A stretch of 64,000 nt of DNA from Lysobacteraceae bacterium PS02340 (GTDB lineage Bacteria; Pseudomonadota; Gammaproteobacteria; Xanthomonadales; Xanthomonadaceae), in assembly GCA_029959605.1 (NCBI GenBank), contig JASCOC010000004.1:143269-207268 (forward strand), in the 5' to 3' direction. Both the position numbers and the translations under genes were made by a program. Below are positions 1-8,951 of the stretch, piece after piece. The stretch's first letter is position 1; each line of letters starts with the position of its first letter. The notes under the pieces were generated by a model. It saw nothing but the letters and a program-made list of their open reading frames with translations, ran no database searches and was not told the origin of the DNA.

Positions 1-660
1 AACCGTGACGAGGAGGAAGTGGAGCTGGGCAATCCCGAACTGGACCCCTACAAGTCGCGCAACTTCGACATCTCCATCGAGCGCTACCTGGGAGAGACCG
101 GCATCGTCTCCGCCGGTCTGTTCTACAAGAACATCGACGACTACATCGTCGATGTGACCACGCGCGACAACCCGCAGTACCAGGGCTTCGACGTGACCAT
201 GCCGGTCAACGGCGACAAGGCCACGGTCTACGGCGCCGAGATGAACTGGCAGCAGCATTTCGACAATGGTCTGCTGCTGGGGCTCAGCGCGACCTGGCTG
301 GACACCGAGTACGAGATCAACGGCCGCAGCTTCACCCTGCCCAATGCGTCGGATCGCCTCTACAGCGCGCACATCGGCTACGAGACGGGCGGTCTGAGCA
401 CGCGCATCGCGGCGGTGCGCCGCAGCGAGTACATCGACTCCGTCGACAGCAGCGACAGCGACTTCGACATCTGGGTGGCTGAGAACACCCAGCTCGATTT
501 CAGCCTCGATTACAAGGTCGACGACCGTTGGGGGTTCTATTTCGAAGCCTCGAACCTGCTCGACGAACCGCTGGAGCTGTACCAGGGCACGCCGGCCCAC
601 ACGCTGCAGAACGAGCTCTACGGTCGCACCTATGCCGCAGGCGTGAAGCTGCGCTTCTGA
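1..660 (+). CDS. TonB-dependent outer-membrane receptor, C-terminal part
   Basis: Last 219 codons of a gene that starts before the window. The protein is built of short alternating aromatic/polar strands as in a receptor beta-barrel, has the barrel motif LGNPELDPYKS near the left edge, and ends in GVKLRF, whose terminal Phe is the usual outer-membrane insertion signal. Family knowledge: such receptors import bulky or scarce ligands using TonB energy. The next three genes encode a phytase-like propeller, a phosphatase and a pyrophosphatase, so an organic phosphate ligand is a reasonable inference. The plug domain, which would confirm the class, is outside the window. The gap to the next gene is 57 bases. 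Confidence 0.9.
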   Translation, partial: NRDEEEVELGNPELDPYKSRNFDISIERYLGETGIVSAGLFYKNIDDYIVDVTTRDNPQYQGFDVTMPVNGDKATVYGAEMNWQQHFDNGLLLGLSATWLDTEYEINGRSFTLPNASDRLYSAHIGYETGGLSTRIAAVRRSEYIDSVDSSDSDFDIWVAENTQLDFSLDYKVDDRWGFYFEASNLLDEPLELYQGTPAHTLQNELYGRTYAAGVKLRF

Positions 661-717
661 TGTCCCGCCGGCGGTGTGCGCCCTGCATGCCGCCGGTTCC
701 ACACGAGGTTTCACCGC

Positions 718-1869
718 ATGCGACAAGCATCCATTTCCCCCACCGGCCTGCGCGTCTGCGCACTGGTGATGGCCATCACGCTGGCTGCGTGCGGACAGGC
801 GCCCGACGCGCCCGTCGCCGTGCCTTCCGAGGCGCCTGCCGGCGCGACTGCAGCTGCCGTTACCACTGCGGACCCGCCGGTTGTGGAGGAGGCCTTCGTC
901 ACCGCGCTGACGCCGGATGACAACATCGACTCTCCGGCCGCATGGACTGCGCCCGATGGTGCGACCTGGATCATCGCCACGGCGAAGGCGACCGATCGCC
1001 TGGTGATCTACGACGGCGCCACCGGCAAGACCCTGCGGACCTTCGGCACACTCGGTACAGACGAGGGCCAGCTCGACCGTCCCAACGGCGTGGCCGTGGT
1101 CGACGACCTGCTGTTCGTCGTCGAGCGCGACAACCACCGCGTGCAGGCGCTGCGTCTGCCGGCGTTCTCGCATGTCGCGACCTTCGGCGCGGACGATCTG
1201 GTCAAACCCTACGGCCTGTGGGTGCGCAAGGTCGATGACGGTTACACGCTCTATGTCACCGATTCCTACGACGACGGCGAAGACGCGAACGGTCACGACA
1301 TCCTGCCGTCGCTCGACAGACTCGACCGTCGCGTGCACCGCTATGCGATGCGCGCCGAGGGCGACGGCTTCGCGGTCGAGCCGATCGGCGCCTTCGGCGA
1401 TGCGTCACCCGAAGGTGCGCTGCGCGTCGTCGAATCGATCTGGGGCGACGCCGAAAACGATCGCCTGCTGATCGCCGAAGAGGATGAAACCTACGCCAAC
1501 GAGTTGAAGGTCTACGACCTCGAAGGACGCTTCTCGGGCCGGACCATCGGCCGCGACGTGTTCGGTGCCCAGGCCGAGGGCATCATGTTGAAGACCTGTG
1601 CGGGCGGCAGCGGCTGGTGGATCACGACCGAGCAGGGCAAGGGTCGGACGGTGTTCCACCTGTTCGACCGCAAGACCCTGGCGCACGCGGGCGCGGTCTC
1701 CGGGCGCATGGTCGCCAATACCGACGGCATCTGGCTGCACGACGTGGCATCGGCGCGCTTTCCCGATGGCGTGCTGTACGCGGTGCATGACGACCAGGGC
1801 GTGGTCGCGTTCGACTGGGCGCAGATCGCCCGGGCCGCCGGCCTGCCGACCTGTGGGCGCGCGGCATGA
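718..1869 (+). CDS. Phytase-like beta-propeller lipoprotein
   Basis: A 383-residue protein starting at ATG 718, preceded by a CGAGG-type ribosome site. The N-terminus is a lipoprotein signal with lipobox LAAC near residue 21. The body aligns by eye with Bacillus beta-propeller phytase: an early DSPAAW segment, IAEEDET, an EGI block, NTDGIW and a late LYAVHDDQG corresponding to the LFVAQDGEN region. These phytases cut phosphate from calcium-phytate. The canonical DDPAIW calcium site is altered to IDSPAAW, so activity is not assured. It overlaps the downstream phosphatase gene by four bases (ATGA) and follows a TonB-dependent receptor, which supports joint function. A GTG at 676 in the same frame is less likely because it would bury the signal peptide. 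Confidence 0.8.
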   Translation: MRQASISPTGLRVCALVMAITLAACGQAPDAPVAVPSEAPAGATAAAVTTADPPVVEEAFVTALTPDDNIDSPAAWTAPDGATWIIATAKATDRLVIYDGATGKTLRTFGTLGTDEGQLDRPNGVAVVDDLLFVVERDNHRVQALRLPAFSHVATFGADDLVKPYGLWVRKVDDGYTLYVTDSYDDGEDANGHDILPSLDRLDRRVHRYAMRAEGDGFAVEPIGAFGDASPEGALRVVESIWGDAENDRLLIAEEDETYANELKVYDLEGRFSGRTIGRDVFGAQAEGIMLKTCAGGSGWWITTEQGKGRTVFHLFDRKTLAHAGAVSGRMVANTDGIWLHDVASARFPDGVLYAVHDDQGVVAFDWAQIARAAGLPTCGRAA

Positions 1870-3269
1870 AGGCGCACGGCCTGCGCATTGCCGCGCATCT
1901 GCTGGCACTCGGTCTGGCATTGCTGCTGACGGCCGGCAGCGCCGCCGCCGATCGCACGGTGCAGACGGACGTGGAACCCAACACGCTGGTCCCCAAAGGC
2001 GTGATGCGCTACGCGCCGAGCGTGTTTCCCGATCGCATCGTCGCTTCGCCCGCGCAGGATGCCTCGACGGGCTTCGGCGTGTCCTGGCGCACGGCCGCGT
2101 CGGTCGAGGCGCCGGTGCTGGAACTCGTCGTCGCCGGCGATTCGCCGGACATGGGCCCGCGTCGCCGCATCGCCGCGCGCAGCGCGTCGCTCGAAGGCGA
2201 GAACGGCGCGGCGCAGTTCCATCGCGCGCAGGTCGACGGCCTGCAGCCCGATACGCTCTACGCATGGCGCGTGCAGGGCGGCGGCACCTGGAGCCCGTGG
2301 ATGCAGACGCGCACCGCGGCCGCGGCCGATGCGCCGTTGACGCTGCTCTATTTCGGCGACACCCAGAACAAGAACGCGAGCCTGAGCACGCGCGTGCTGC
2401 GCGAAGCGCACCGGCAGGCGCCCGACGCGAGGCTCGCGCTGTTCGCCGGCGATCTGGTCAGCGGTGGCGACGGCGAGGACGACAACGAGTGGGGCGAGTG
2501 GTTCGACGCGGTCGGTCCGCTGGCGACGATGGTCGTCAACGCACCGGCGCCCGGTAACCACGAGTACTGGGAAGAGTTCGAGGACACGCCGCAGGAGCGT
2601 CGCGTGCTCGGCGGCCACTGGCCGCGGACGTTCGCGCTGCCGGCCAATGGCGCGCCCGGTGCGGAGCAGACCAGCTACTGGTTCGACTATCACGGCGTGC
2701 GCGTGGTGGTGCTCGACGGCACGTCCGCGCTCGACCTCGGCACCGCCGAAGCGCAGGCCGCTTGGCTCGATCGCACGCTGGCCGCCAATCCGCATCCGTG
2801 GTCGATCGCACTGATCCACCAGCCGATGTATTCGCCGCGCCAGGACCGCGACAACGTCGCGCTGCGCGAGCAGGTGCTGCCGGTGCTGGAGCGCCGCCGT
2901 GTCGATCTGGTGCTGCAGGGCCACGACCACGTCTATGGCCGCCGCCCCGGCGAGGACGCGACACGCGCGACGCCGCAGTACCTCGTATCGGTGGTCGGCG
3001 CGAAGCAGTACCGCCTGTCGGACGGCGCCCGCCGCGACATGGCGCCGACCGCCGAGGACACCCAGCTGTTCCAGGTCATCCGTCTCGACGGCGACACGCT
3101 GCACTACGAATCGCGCACCGCGACCGGCCGCCTCTACGACGCGTTCGAGATCCGCGGCGCCACGCCGGAAACACGCACGCTGCACGAGATCACCGAAGGC
3201 CGCATCGCACCGCGCGACTGCGCGCGTGACGAGACGCTCAAGGGTCGCGCCGACCGGTGCTGGGAGTGA
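1866..3269 (+). CDS. Purple-acid-phosphatase-like metallophosphoesterase, exported
   Basis: 467 residues with a Sec signal peptide ending near LLTAGSAAA. Residues about 35-155 look like the N-terminal fibronectin-III-like domain of purple acid phosphatases. The metallophosphoesterase motifs follow in order: FGDTQ, AGDLV, PGNHEYW, LIHQPMY and GHDHVYGR, giving all expected dinuclear metal ligands. The family hydrolyses phosphomonoesters, and its members differ widely in substrate. Its start overlaps the phytase-like gene (ATGA) and its stop overlaps the pyrophosphatase start (TGATG), so the three are almost certainly one transcript. A role in finishing organic phosphate breakdown in the periplasm is inferred from context. 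Confidence 0.88.
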   Translation: MKAHGLRIAAHLLALGLALLLTAGSAAADRTVQTDVEPNTLVPKGVMRYAPSVFPDRIVASPAQDASTGFGVSWRTAASVEAPVLELVVAGDSPDMGPRRRIAARSASLEGENGAAQFHRAQVDGLQPDTLYAWRVQGGGTWSPWMQTRTAAAADAPLTLLYFGDTQNKNASLSTRVLREAHRQAPDARLALFAGDLVSGGDGEDDNEWGEWFDAVGPLATMVVNAPAPGNHEYWEEFEDTPQERRVLGGHWPRTFALPANGAPGAEQTSYWFDYHGVRVVVLDGTSALDLGTAEAQAAWLDRTLAANPHPWSIALIHQPMYSPRQDRDNVALREQVLPVLERRRVDLVLQGHDHVYGRRPGEDATRATPQYLVSVVGAKQYRLSDGARRDMAPTAEDTQLFQVIRLDGDTLHYESRTATGRLYDAFEIRGATPETRTLHEITEGRIAPRDCARDETLKGRADRCWE

Positions 3270-3871
3270 TGCACGTGCGCATCCGACTGTCCGCAACGCT
3301 GCTCGCCACCGCGCTGGCCTGCGCGATCCCCTTCGCGGCGCATGCCGCGACACCGCCCGCGCACGATCGCCAGCCGGCGAACGCGCCGGAGGAGGCCGTG
3401 CTGCTGGTCGAGATTCCGGCCGGCGGTTTCACCAAGTACGAGAGCGATGCCGAAGGCCGGATCTTCGTCGACCGGTTCCTGTCGATGCCGATGGCCTACC
3501 CGGCGAACTACGGCTCGATGCCCGGCACGCATGCCGGCGACGGCGATCCGCTCGACGCACTGGTGCTGACGCGCGCGCCGCTGCATCCGGGCGTGCTGAT
3601 CCGTTTCCGCCCGCTGGGCGTGCTGCGGATGATCGACGGCGGCGACGCCGACGAGAAGATCATCGGCGTGCCGGCCGACGACGTGGATCCGACCTATGCC
3701 GGCATCCGGTCGATCGACGATCTGCCGGCGATGGAGCGCGAGCGCATCGAAGCCTTCTTCCGCGTCTACAAGCACCTGCCGGCCGGCAGCAAGCGCGTGG
3801 AACTGCGTGGCTGGGGCGGCGCGGACGAGGCGCGCACGCTGATCCGCGCGACGATCGAGGCCACGCGCTGA
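3269..3871 (+). CDS. Exported family I inorganic pyrophosphatase
   Basis: 200 residues from ATG 3269, which overlaps the preceding stop as TGATG. A signal peptide (LLATALACAIPFAAHAA) precedes a family I pyrophosphatase domain: EIPAGGFTKYE, YPANYGSMPGT and the metal signature DGDPLDALV. Family I enzymes split pyrophosphate into two phosphates and are normally cytoplasmic; the signal peptide sets this copy apart. In an operon with phytase-like and phosphatase genes it would complete release of phosphate outside the inner membrane. Length is close to the usual 170-200 residues. A GTG at 3257 is a less likely start. The gene ends 30 bases before the convergent amidohydrolase gene. Confidence 0.9.
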   Translation: MHVRIRLSATLLATALACAIPFAAHAATPPAHDRQPANAPEEAVLLVEIPAGGFTKYESDAEGRIFVDRFLSMPMAYPANYGSMPGTHAGDGDPLDALVLTRAPLHPGVLIRFRPLGVLRMIDGGDADEKIIGVPADDVDPTYAGIRSIDDLPAMERERIEAFFRVYKHLPAGSKRVELRGWGGADEARTLIRATIEATR

Positions 3872-3901
3872 GCGTCGATCGGACAGCCGACGCGCGTTCG
3901 C

Positions 3902-5335
3902 TCAACTCTCGGCGGCTTCGGCCGCCTGCGCCTCGCGCGCCGTCTGCAAGGCGGCGTCGACCGCGTTCCACGCCTGCGCGAGATCGACCGGTGCGCCACT
4001 GGTCCACACCGCCTGGACGGTACGCGTCGCCCGGATGTCGGACAGCGGGTCTCCACTGACGACCAGGACATCGGCGCGTGCGCCGGCTTCCAGCCGCCCG
4101 AGAGCGGCCTGGTCGAGGATGTCGGCGGCGACGTGCGTGGCGGCCTGCAGGGCCTGCACCGGAGTGAGGCCGGCGCGCACCAGTGCGTCGAGTTCCTGAT
4201 GCAGCGCGGGTCCAGGCAGCATGAACGGTGCGGCAGGCAGGTCGGAGCCCGCGCCGATGCGCACGTCGGCGGCCAGCAGGCGCGGCAACAGCGCCTGCAT
4301 CAAGCGCTGATCGCTGCGCACGCGCGCCTGCACGCGCGGATCGTCGACCACGCCTGACAGATAGGACCAGTAGCCGGCGAAATCAGCTGCCATCCGGTCG
4401 GCGCCGGGCAGGTCGTCGCGCGCCAAGCTGTCGGGCGAGGCGAACTGGGCGCTGTTGGCCGTCGTCGGCACCACGGCGACGCCGGATTTCGCGAGGTCGG
4501 CGACGATCACATCGAGCAGCGCCGGGTCCAGCGTGGCCGCATTGGGATCGCCGCCGAGCCGCGAGTACGCGAGTGCGGCGCCACCGAGGTGTTCCAGCGT
4601 CCGCACGCCGGAAGCGGCCGCTTGGCGCGCATCGACGTGCGCGCCGCTCAAGCCGCGTGTCAGCACGGTGCCGAGGTCGCTCATCACCGGCAGGCCATGG
4701 CGTGCAGCGGCCTGCGTCGCCGCGTCGAAGATGTCGGGCGGCAACTGCTCGTAGAGCTTGATCCAGTCGACGGCTCCCGCCGCCAAGGCGTCGACGACGA
4801 TGTCCGCATCGGCGGGCGAGGAGAGCGTGATCGCAGGCTGTGTGCCCAGCGCGTCGGCATCGAACGGTGCGGGGCCTTCGGGCGTCAGCACGCTGACCGG
4901 ACCGTCGAGTAACGGGCCGGTCGCGAACAGGCGCGGCGCGCCTGCCGTCGCGCGCAACTCGGCCAGCATGTCGAGCGTGTTGCCGGCATCGCGCACCGTG
5001 GTCACGCCGGCGGGTACGAACGCGCCGATGAAATGCGGGCGGGCGTGGACGTGCAGGTCGATCAGTCCCGGCAGCAGCAGGGCGTCGCCGTAGTCGTGCT
5101 CGGGCGCCGCCGCGTCCCAGGTGCAGGACGTGCGCTCACCGGCGCAGTGCACGCGCTCTCCCGCGATCACCACCACGCCGCGGCCGATCACCGTGCCCGC
5201 GCGCGCATCGAACAGGCGGCCGAGCAGCACGGCATCGGCGGGCGGATCCGAAGCGGGTGGGGCGGACTCGCTGCCGCACGCCGAGAGCAGAAGCGCTGCA
5301 CAGGACAGCGCGAGGACACGGGAACGTCGAAACAT
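3902..5335 (-). CDS. Amidohydrolase-family lipoprotein (imidazolonepropionase/prolidase-like)
   Basis: 477 residues starting at ATG 5335, chosen because the lipoprotein signal MFRRSRVLAL...LLSAC begins there; in-frame starts farther upstream would add an unlikely N-terminal extension. The amidohydrolase core is complete: HxH metal motif in LPGLIDLHVHARPH, a DWIKLYE lysine segment, further histidines in SGAHVDARQA and RTLEHLGG, the metal aspartate in IGAGSDLPAAP, and a terminal beta-sandwich ending in GDPLSDIRATR. Relatives include imidazolonepropionase-like and Xaa-Pro dipeptidase-like hydrolases. Substrate cannot be told from sequence. It lies alone on this strand, about 135 bases beyond the end of the aminotransferase gene, so it may be read from the same direction but need not be cotranscribed. 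Confidence 0.88.
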   Translation of the reverse strand: MFRRSRVLALSCAALLLSACGSESAPPASDPPADAVLLGRLFDARAGTVIGRGVVVIAGERVHCAGERTSCTWDAAAPEHDYGDALLLPGLIDLHVHARPHFIGAFVPAGVTTVRDAGNTLDMLAELRATAGAPRLFATGPLLDGPVSVLTPEGPAPFDADALGTQPAITLSSPADADIVVDALAAGAVDWIKLYEQLPPDIFDAATQAAARHGLPVMSDLGTVLTRGLSGAHVDARQAAASGVRTLEHLGGAALAYSRLGGDPNAATLDPALLDVIVADLAKSGVAVVPTTANSAQFASPDSLARDDLPGADRMAADFAGYWSYLSGVVDDPRVQARVRSDQRLMQALLPRLLAADVRIGAGSDLPAAPFMLPGPALHQELDALVRAGLTPVQALQAATHVAADILDQAALGRLEAGARADVLVVSGDPLSDIRATRTVQAVWTSGAPVDLAQAWNAVDAALQTAREAQAAEAAES

Positions 5336-5470
5336 GGGCACCACACCTTCCATCGAACGCGCGGATGGCCGATGCGTGATCAGGTCGTTCCAGGCACGAA
5401 GCGCGACATCCACCGCGACTGCGCCCGGGCGGACGCAGACCGGTGTCGGCCGCGCGGGCCGCAGACCTTA

Positions 5471-6967
5471 TCAGGCCGCGGCGGCGCTCGTCTGCCGCGG
5501 ACCTTCGCGCAATGCCTTGCCGACCATCGATACGAACAGCGCGATCTCGGCATCGTCGATGTTGAAGTGCGGAGTGAAGCGCAGCGAATTGGTGCCGCCG
5601 TGGATCACACCCAGGCCCTGTTCGCGCAGCCATTCCTCGGTCGAGCCGGCGCCGTAGCACTTGAACTGCGGCGCGAGTTCGCAGGAGAACAGCAGGCCGG
5701 TGCCCTGGACCTTGGTGATCAGTCCGCCGAGTTCCGCCTTCAACGCTTCGAGCGCCTCGACCGACTTGCGGCCGGCGTCGCGGATGTTGGCGCGCACTTC
5801 GGGCGTGAGCTGCGCGAGCACCGCGCAGGCGACATCCAGCGCACGCGGATTGGCGGTCATCGTGTTGCCGTAGACACCGCTCTTGTAGAGCTTCGCGGCG
5901 TGCTCGGTCACGGCGAGCACCGACAGCGGGTACTGGCCGGCGTTGAGCGCCTTCGAGTACGTCTCCATGTCCGGCGCATCGAGCCCTTCGAAGCCCGGGT
6001 AGTCGACGACCGACAGCACGCCGTGCGCGCGCAGGCCGGCCTGGATCGAGTCGACCAGCAGCAGGCTGCCGTGGGCGCGGGTGAGTTCGCGCGCAGCGGC
6101 GTAGAACGCCGGCGGCAACGCGCGGCCCGGGTCGCCTTCACCCATCACCGGCTCCAGGAACACGGCTTCGACGAACCAGCCGTTCGCGTCCGCATCGGCG
6201 AAGGCCTGGCGCAGCGCGTCGGCGTCGTAGGGCGCGATTGCGATCAGCGAGTTCTCGTCGCGGAAGCTCGCGAGGTACTTCTTGTAGGTCGCGCGCGAGG
6301 AATCGGAATACAGCGCCGGGCGCTCGGTGCGGCCGTGGAAGCTGCCCTTGACGACGATGCGCTTGACGGTGCGGCCGGCGTGGCGGCCACCCGGATCGGT
6401 CTGCGTGCGCGTGTTGATGTCGGCGATGCGCGCGGCGAGACCGACCGATTCCGAACCGGAATTCAGGCACAGGAAGTGGCTGTACGGCGAGCCGCCGCGG
6501 GTGTGGCCGATTTCGCGGCGCAGGGCGCGGTCGAGTTTCAGCTGCGACAGGCTCGGCGTCATGATGTTGGCCATCGGCACCGGCTGCGCCATCGCGTCGA
6601 TCACGGCCTTCGGCGTGTGGCCGAAGCCGAGCATGCCGTAGCCGCCCGAATCGTGAAGCACGGCGCCCTTGAGGGTGACGATCCATGGACCGCGTGCGGT
6701 CAGCGCGACGTACGGGTTCACCGCATCGCCGGGATAGAAGTTAATATAGCCGGCCTGCACGGCGCGCGCCTGCGCGTCCTCGTCCAGGTCCAGCAGATCG
6801 GCGAAGTCCTGCTGCAGCTGCGCGTGCGCGTCGGCGGCGGCCTGCGCGGCTTCGAGAAGCTCCGGGTGCGTCCCCGAAAAGCGCTCGAGCACATCGTCCG
6901 GTAGACCGGTGGTGCGGCGCGTGCCGCCATGGGCGCGCAGCGGGGCGAGGATCTGGATCACGGACAT
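5471..6967 (-). CDS. Class III PLP-dependent aminotransferase
   Basis: 498 residues. Start ATG 6967 is set by an AAGGAG site eight bases upstream on the minus strand; the in-frame GTG just before it overlaps that site. Class III features are visible: LNSGSESVGLAARIA, KGSFHGRTERP, the VDSIQAGL aspartate segment, the PLP lysine in YSKALNAGQYPLS and YGNTMTANPRALD. The family includes ornithine, lysine, acetylornithine and omega-amino-acid aminotransferases. The protein is longer than typical (about 400-450) because of roughly 80 extra N-terminal residues. It is divergently arranged with an Lrp/AsnC regulator 162 bases away, which commonly controls the neighbouring amino-acid gene. I cannot assign the amino donor. 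Confidence 0.85.
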   Translation of the reverse strand: MSVIQILAPLRAHGGTRRTTGLPDDVLERFSGTHPELLEAAQAAADAHAQLQQDFADLLDLDEDAQARAVQAGYINFYPGDAVNPYVALTARGPWIVTLKGAVLHDSGGYGMLGFGHTPKAVIDAMAQPVPMANIMTPSLSQLKLDRALRREIGHTRGGSPYSHFLCLNSGSESVGLAARIADINTRTQTDPGGRHAGRTVKRIVVKGSFHGRTERPALYSDSSRATYKKYLASFRDENSLIAIAPYDADALRQAFADADANGWFVEAVFLEPVMGEGDPGRALPPAFYAAARELTRAHGSLLLVDSIQAGLRAHGVLSVVDYPGFEGLDAPDMETYSKALNAGQYPLSVLAVTEHAAKLYKSGVYGNTMTANPRALDVACAVLAQLTPEVRANIRDAGRKSVEALEALKAELGGLITKVQGTGLLFSCELAPQFKCYGAGSTEEWLREQGLGVIHGGTNSLRFTPHFNIDDAEIALFVSMVGKALREGPRQTSAAAA

Positions 6968-7129
6968 GCGAATCACTCCTTGGGACGTCGGGGAGGGCCG
7001 GCAGCACGCGTTTTCGATCCCGCGGCGCCGGCGCTCTCTCCATTATCTGGACGATTCCGTCGGGCGGAAGCGACGGAACGCCGAAGGAATCGTAGAATTT
7101 CGGCAGATCGCCGAACCGTGCCCGCGCCC

Positions 7130-7561
7130 ATGTCCACCGAATCCGCCGATGTCCGCTTGCTGATGCTGCTGCGCGAGAACGCGCGCCTGTCGACCGCGGA
7201 AATCGCGCGCCGGCTGGGCCTGTCGCGCACCACGGTGCAGAGCCGCATCGAACGACTGGAGCGCGAAGGCGTGATCAGCGGCTACACCGTGCGCGTGCGC
7301 GACGATTTCGAGCAGGGCCACATCCGCGCCCAGATCATGATCACCGTGCGTCCGCGGCAGACCACGCCGGTGGTGACCGCCCTGCGGGCGATCGATGCGG
7401 TGCGCGCATTGCATTCGGTCAGCGGGCCCTATGACCTGATCGCGCTGGGCGTGGTGCCGACGGTGGCCGACATGGACGAACTGACCGATCGCATCGGCTG
7501 CATCGAAGGTGTCGAGCGGACGACGTCGTCGATCATCCTGTCGACGAAGTTCGAGAGGTAA
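7130..7561 (+). CDS. Lrp/AsnC family transcriptional regulator
   Basis: 143 residues from ATG 7130, the normal size for single-domain-pair Lrp proteins. An N-terminal winged helix-turn-helix (residues about 8-58, with LSTAEIARRLGLSRTTVQSRI) precedes the RAM effector domain, with VSGPYDLIALG and the closing TSSIILSTKFER. Family members bind DNA as octamers or dimers and sense amino acids. The divergent gene is a class III aminotransferase, so that promoter is the most likely target; the shared 162-base region has no binding site I could define by eye. A perfect 10-bp hairpin lies directly after its stop. Confidence 0.92.
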   Translation: MSTESADVRLLMLLRENARLSTAEIARRLGLSRTTVQSRIERLEREGVISGYTVRVRDDFEQGHIRAQIMITVRPRQTTPVVTALRAIDAVRALHSVSGPYDLIALGVVPTVADMDELTDRIGCIEGVERTTSSIILSTKFER

Positions 7562-7564
7562 GCG

Positions 7565-7587
7565 GTCTTCCGCCCGTGGCGGAAGAC
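7565..7587 (+). terminator. Hairpin after Lrp-type gene
   Basis: A perfect 10-bp stem (7565-7574 with 7578-7587) and a 3-base loop begin four bases after the regulator stop codon. There is no T-run behind it, so it may act as a weak terminator or mRNA-stabilising stem. Confidence 0.45.
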
Positions 7588-7593
7588 GCATAT

Positions 7594-7814
7594 GCCCCTC
7601 TCCCTCAGGGAGAGGGGAGGACCATCGGCGGATGCCGGTGGTGGGGTGAGGGTTCGGGCTTTCCCGAAGCGCTGCGCTTTTCGATCCAGAGCGAAAAGCA
7701 CCCTTACCCTAACCCCCGCTCCGCGCCCCAGCCCTCGCTTCGCCGCGAGGGCGTTCATCGACACGCGAGCCAGTGGCTCGCAAACGTCTCTCTTCACCCC
7801 AATGGGACAGGGGC
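7594..7814. repeat. Dispersed non-coding repeat element with degenerate terminal inverted repeats
   Basis: Fills most of the 324 bases between the regulator and queA. The left end GCCCCTCTCCC and right end GGGACAGGGGC are inverted copies with mismatches; inside, GTGAGGGTTCGGGC on the left faces TTACCCTAACCCCC on the right. No protein of believable composition is encoded. Similar ...CCCTCTCCC...TTACCCTAACCCC... blocks are scattered through xanthomonad genomes; that statement is from general knowledge and not from a search. Confidence 0.6.
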
Positions 7815-7885
7815 TCAAGCTTCGCCCCGCCGACCTCGTTGTCTGCCTTCATTACAATGTCTCCCCCGCATTCCCCGCCGATCTC

Positions 7886-8926
7886 TTGAAGAAGTCCGAC
7901 TTCCACTTCGACCTGCCCGAACATCTGATCGCCCAGGCCCCCTTGGCCGAGCGGTCTGCGAGCCGCCTGCTGGTCGTGCCGCCGGGCGAGGCCGCGTTCG
8001 AGGATCGCCAGGTCCGCGACCTGCCGGACCTGCTGCAGCCGGGCGATCTGCTGATCTTCAACGACACGCGGGTGATTCCGGCGCGGCTGTTCGGGCAGAA
8101 GGACAGCGGCGGGCGCGTGGAAATCCTGATCGAGCGGCTGCTGCCCGGCAACGAGGCGCGGGCGCAGATCGGCGCGAGCAAGTCGCCCAAGCCCGGCGGC
8201 CGCATCCAGCTCGACGCCGGTGGCAGCGCCGAGGTGCTGTCGCGCGACGAGGGCTTCTATCACCTGCGGTTCGAACTCGACGACACGCTCGAATCCTGGC
8301 TGCTCAAGGCCGGGCGCATGCCGTTGCCGCCCTACATCCGGCGCGAGCCGGGCCAGGACGACGCCGAGCGCTACCAGACCGTGTTCGCGCGCGAGATCGG
8401 CGCGGTCGCGGCGCCGACGGCCGGTCTGCATTTCGACGACGCGCTGCTCGCGCGCCTGCGCGATCGCGGCGTCGACTTCGGCCACGTCACCCTGCACGTC
8501 GGCGCCGGCACCTTCCTGCCGATGCGGGTCGAGGACGTCCGCGAGCACCGCATGCACAGCGAGTGGCTCAACGTCGGCGCCGAACTCGTCGCGCAGATCC
8601 GCCGCACGAGAGAGGCGGGCGGCCGCGTGATCGCCGTCGGCACCACGGTCGTGCGTGCGCTCGAGAGCGCCAGCGTCGACGGCGAGCTGCATCCGTTCGC
8701 CGGCGAAACGCAGATCTTCATCTTCCCCGGCTACCGCATCCGCAGCGTCGACGCGATGGTGACCAACTTCCATCTGTCCGAATCCACGCTGCTGATGCTG
8801 GTCTCGGCGTTCGCCGGCAAGGACCGCGTGTTCGCCGCCTACGATCACGCCGTGCAGGCGGAATACCGTTTCTTCTCCTACGGCGACGCGATGCTGCTGT
8901 GGGGCGCCGACGCGCCCGCCGCCTGA
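7886..8926 (+). CDS. queA: S-adenosylmethionine:tRNA ribosyltransferase-isomerase QueA
   Basis: 346 residues with the QueA N-terminus [19 protein letters not shown]. There is no in-frame ATG near the family's start; TTG 7886 gives the standard length, and upstream in-frame codons read into the repeat element, so TTG is taken as start. Conserved blocks include [23 protein letters not shown] [20 protein letters not shown] and VTNFHLSES. QueA transfers and isomerises the ribosyl group of SAM onto preQ1 in tRNA to give epoxyqueuosine. It sits 25 bases upstream of tgt, which inserts preQ1, so the two steps are encoded together. Confidence 0.95.
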   Translation: MKKSDFHFDLPEHLIAQAPLAERSASRLLVVPPGEAAFEDRQVRDLPDLLQPGDLLIFNDTRVIPARLFGQKDSGGRVEILIERLLPGNEARAQIGASKSPKPGGRIQLDAGGSAEVLSRDEGFYHLRFELDDTLESWLLKAGRMPLPPYIRREPGQDDAERYQTVFAREIGAVAAPTAGLHFDDALLARLRDRGVDFGHVTLHVGAGTFLPMRVEDVREHRMHSEWLNVGAELVAQIRRTREAGGRVIAVGTTVVRALESASVDGELHPFAGETQIFIFPGYRIRSVDAMVTNFHLSESTLLMLVSAFAGKDRVFAAYDHAVQAEYRFFSYGDAMLLWGADAPAA

Positions 8927-8951
8927 CCGTCGTCCGCGTTCAAGAGTCTCC

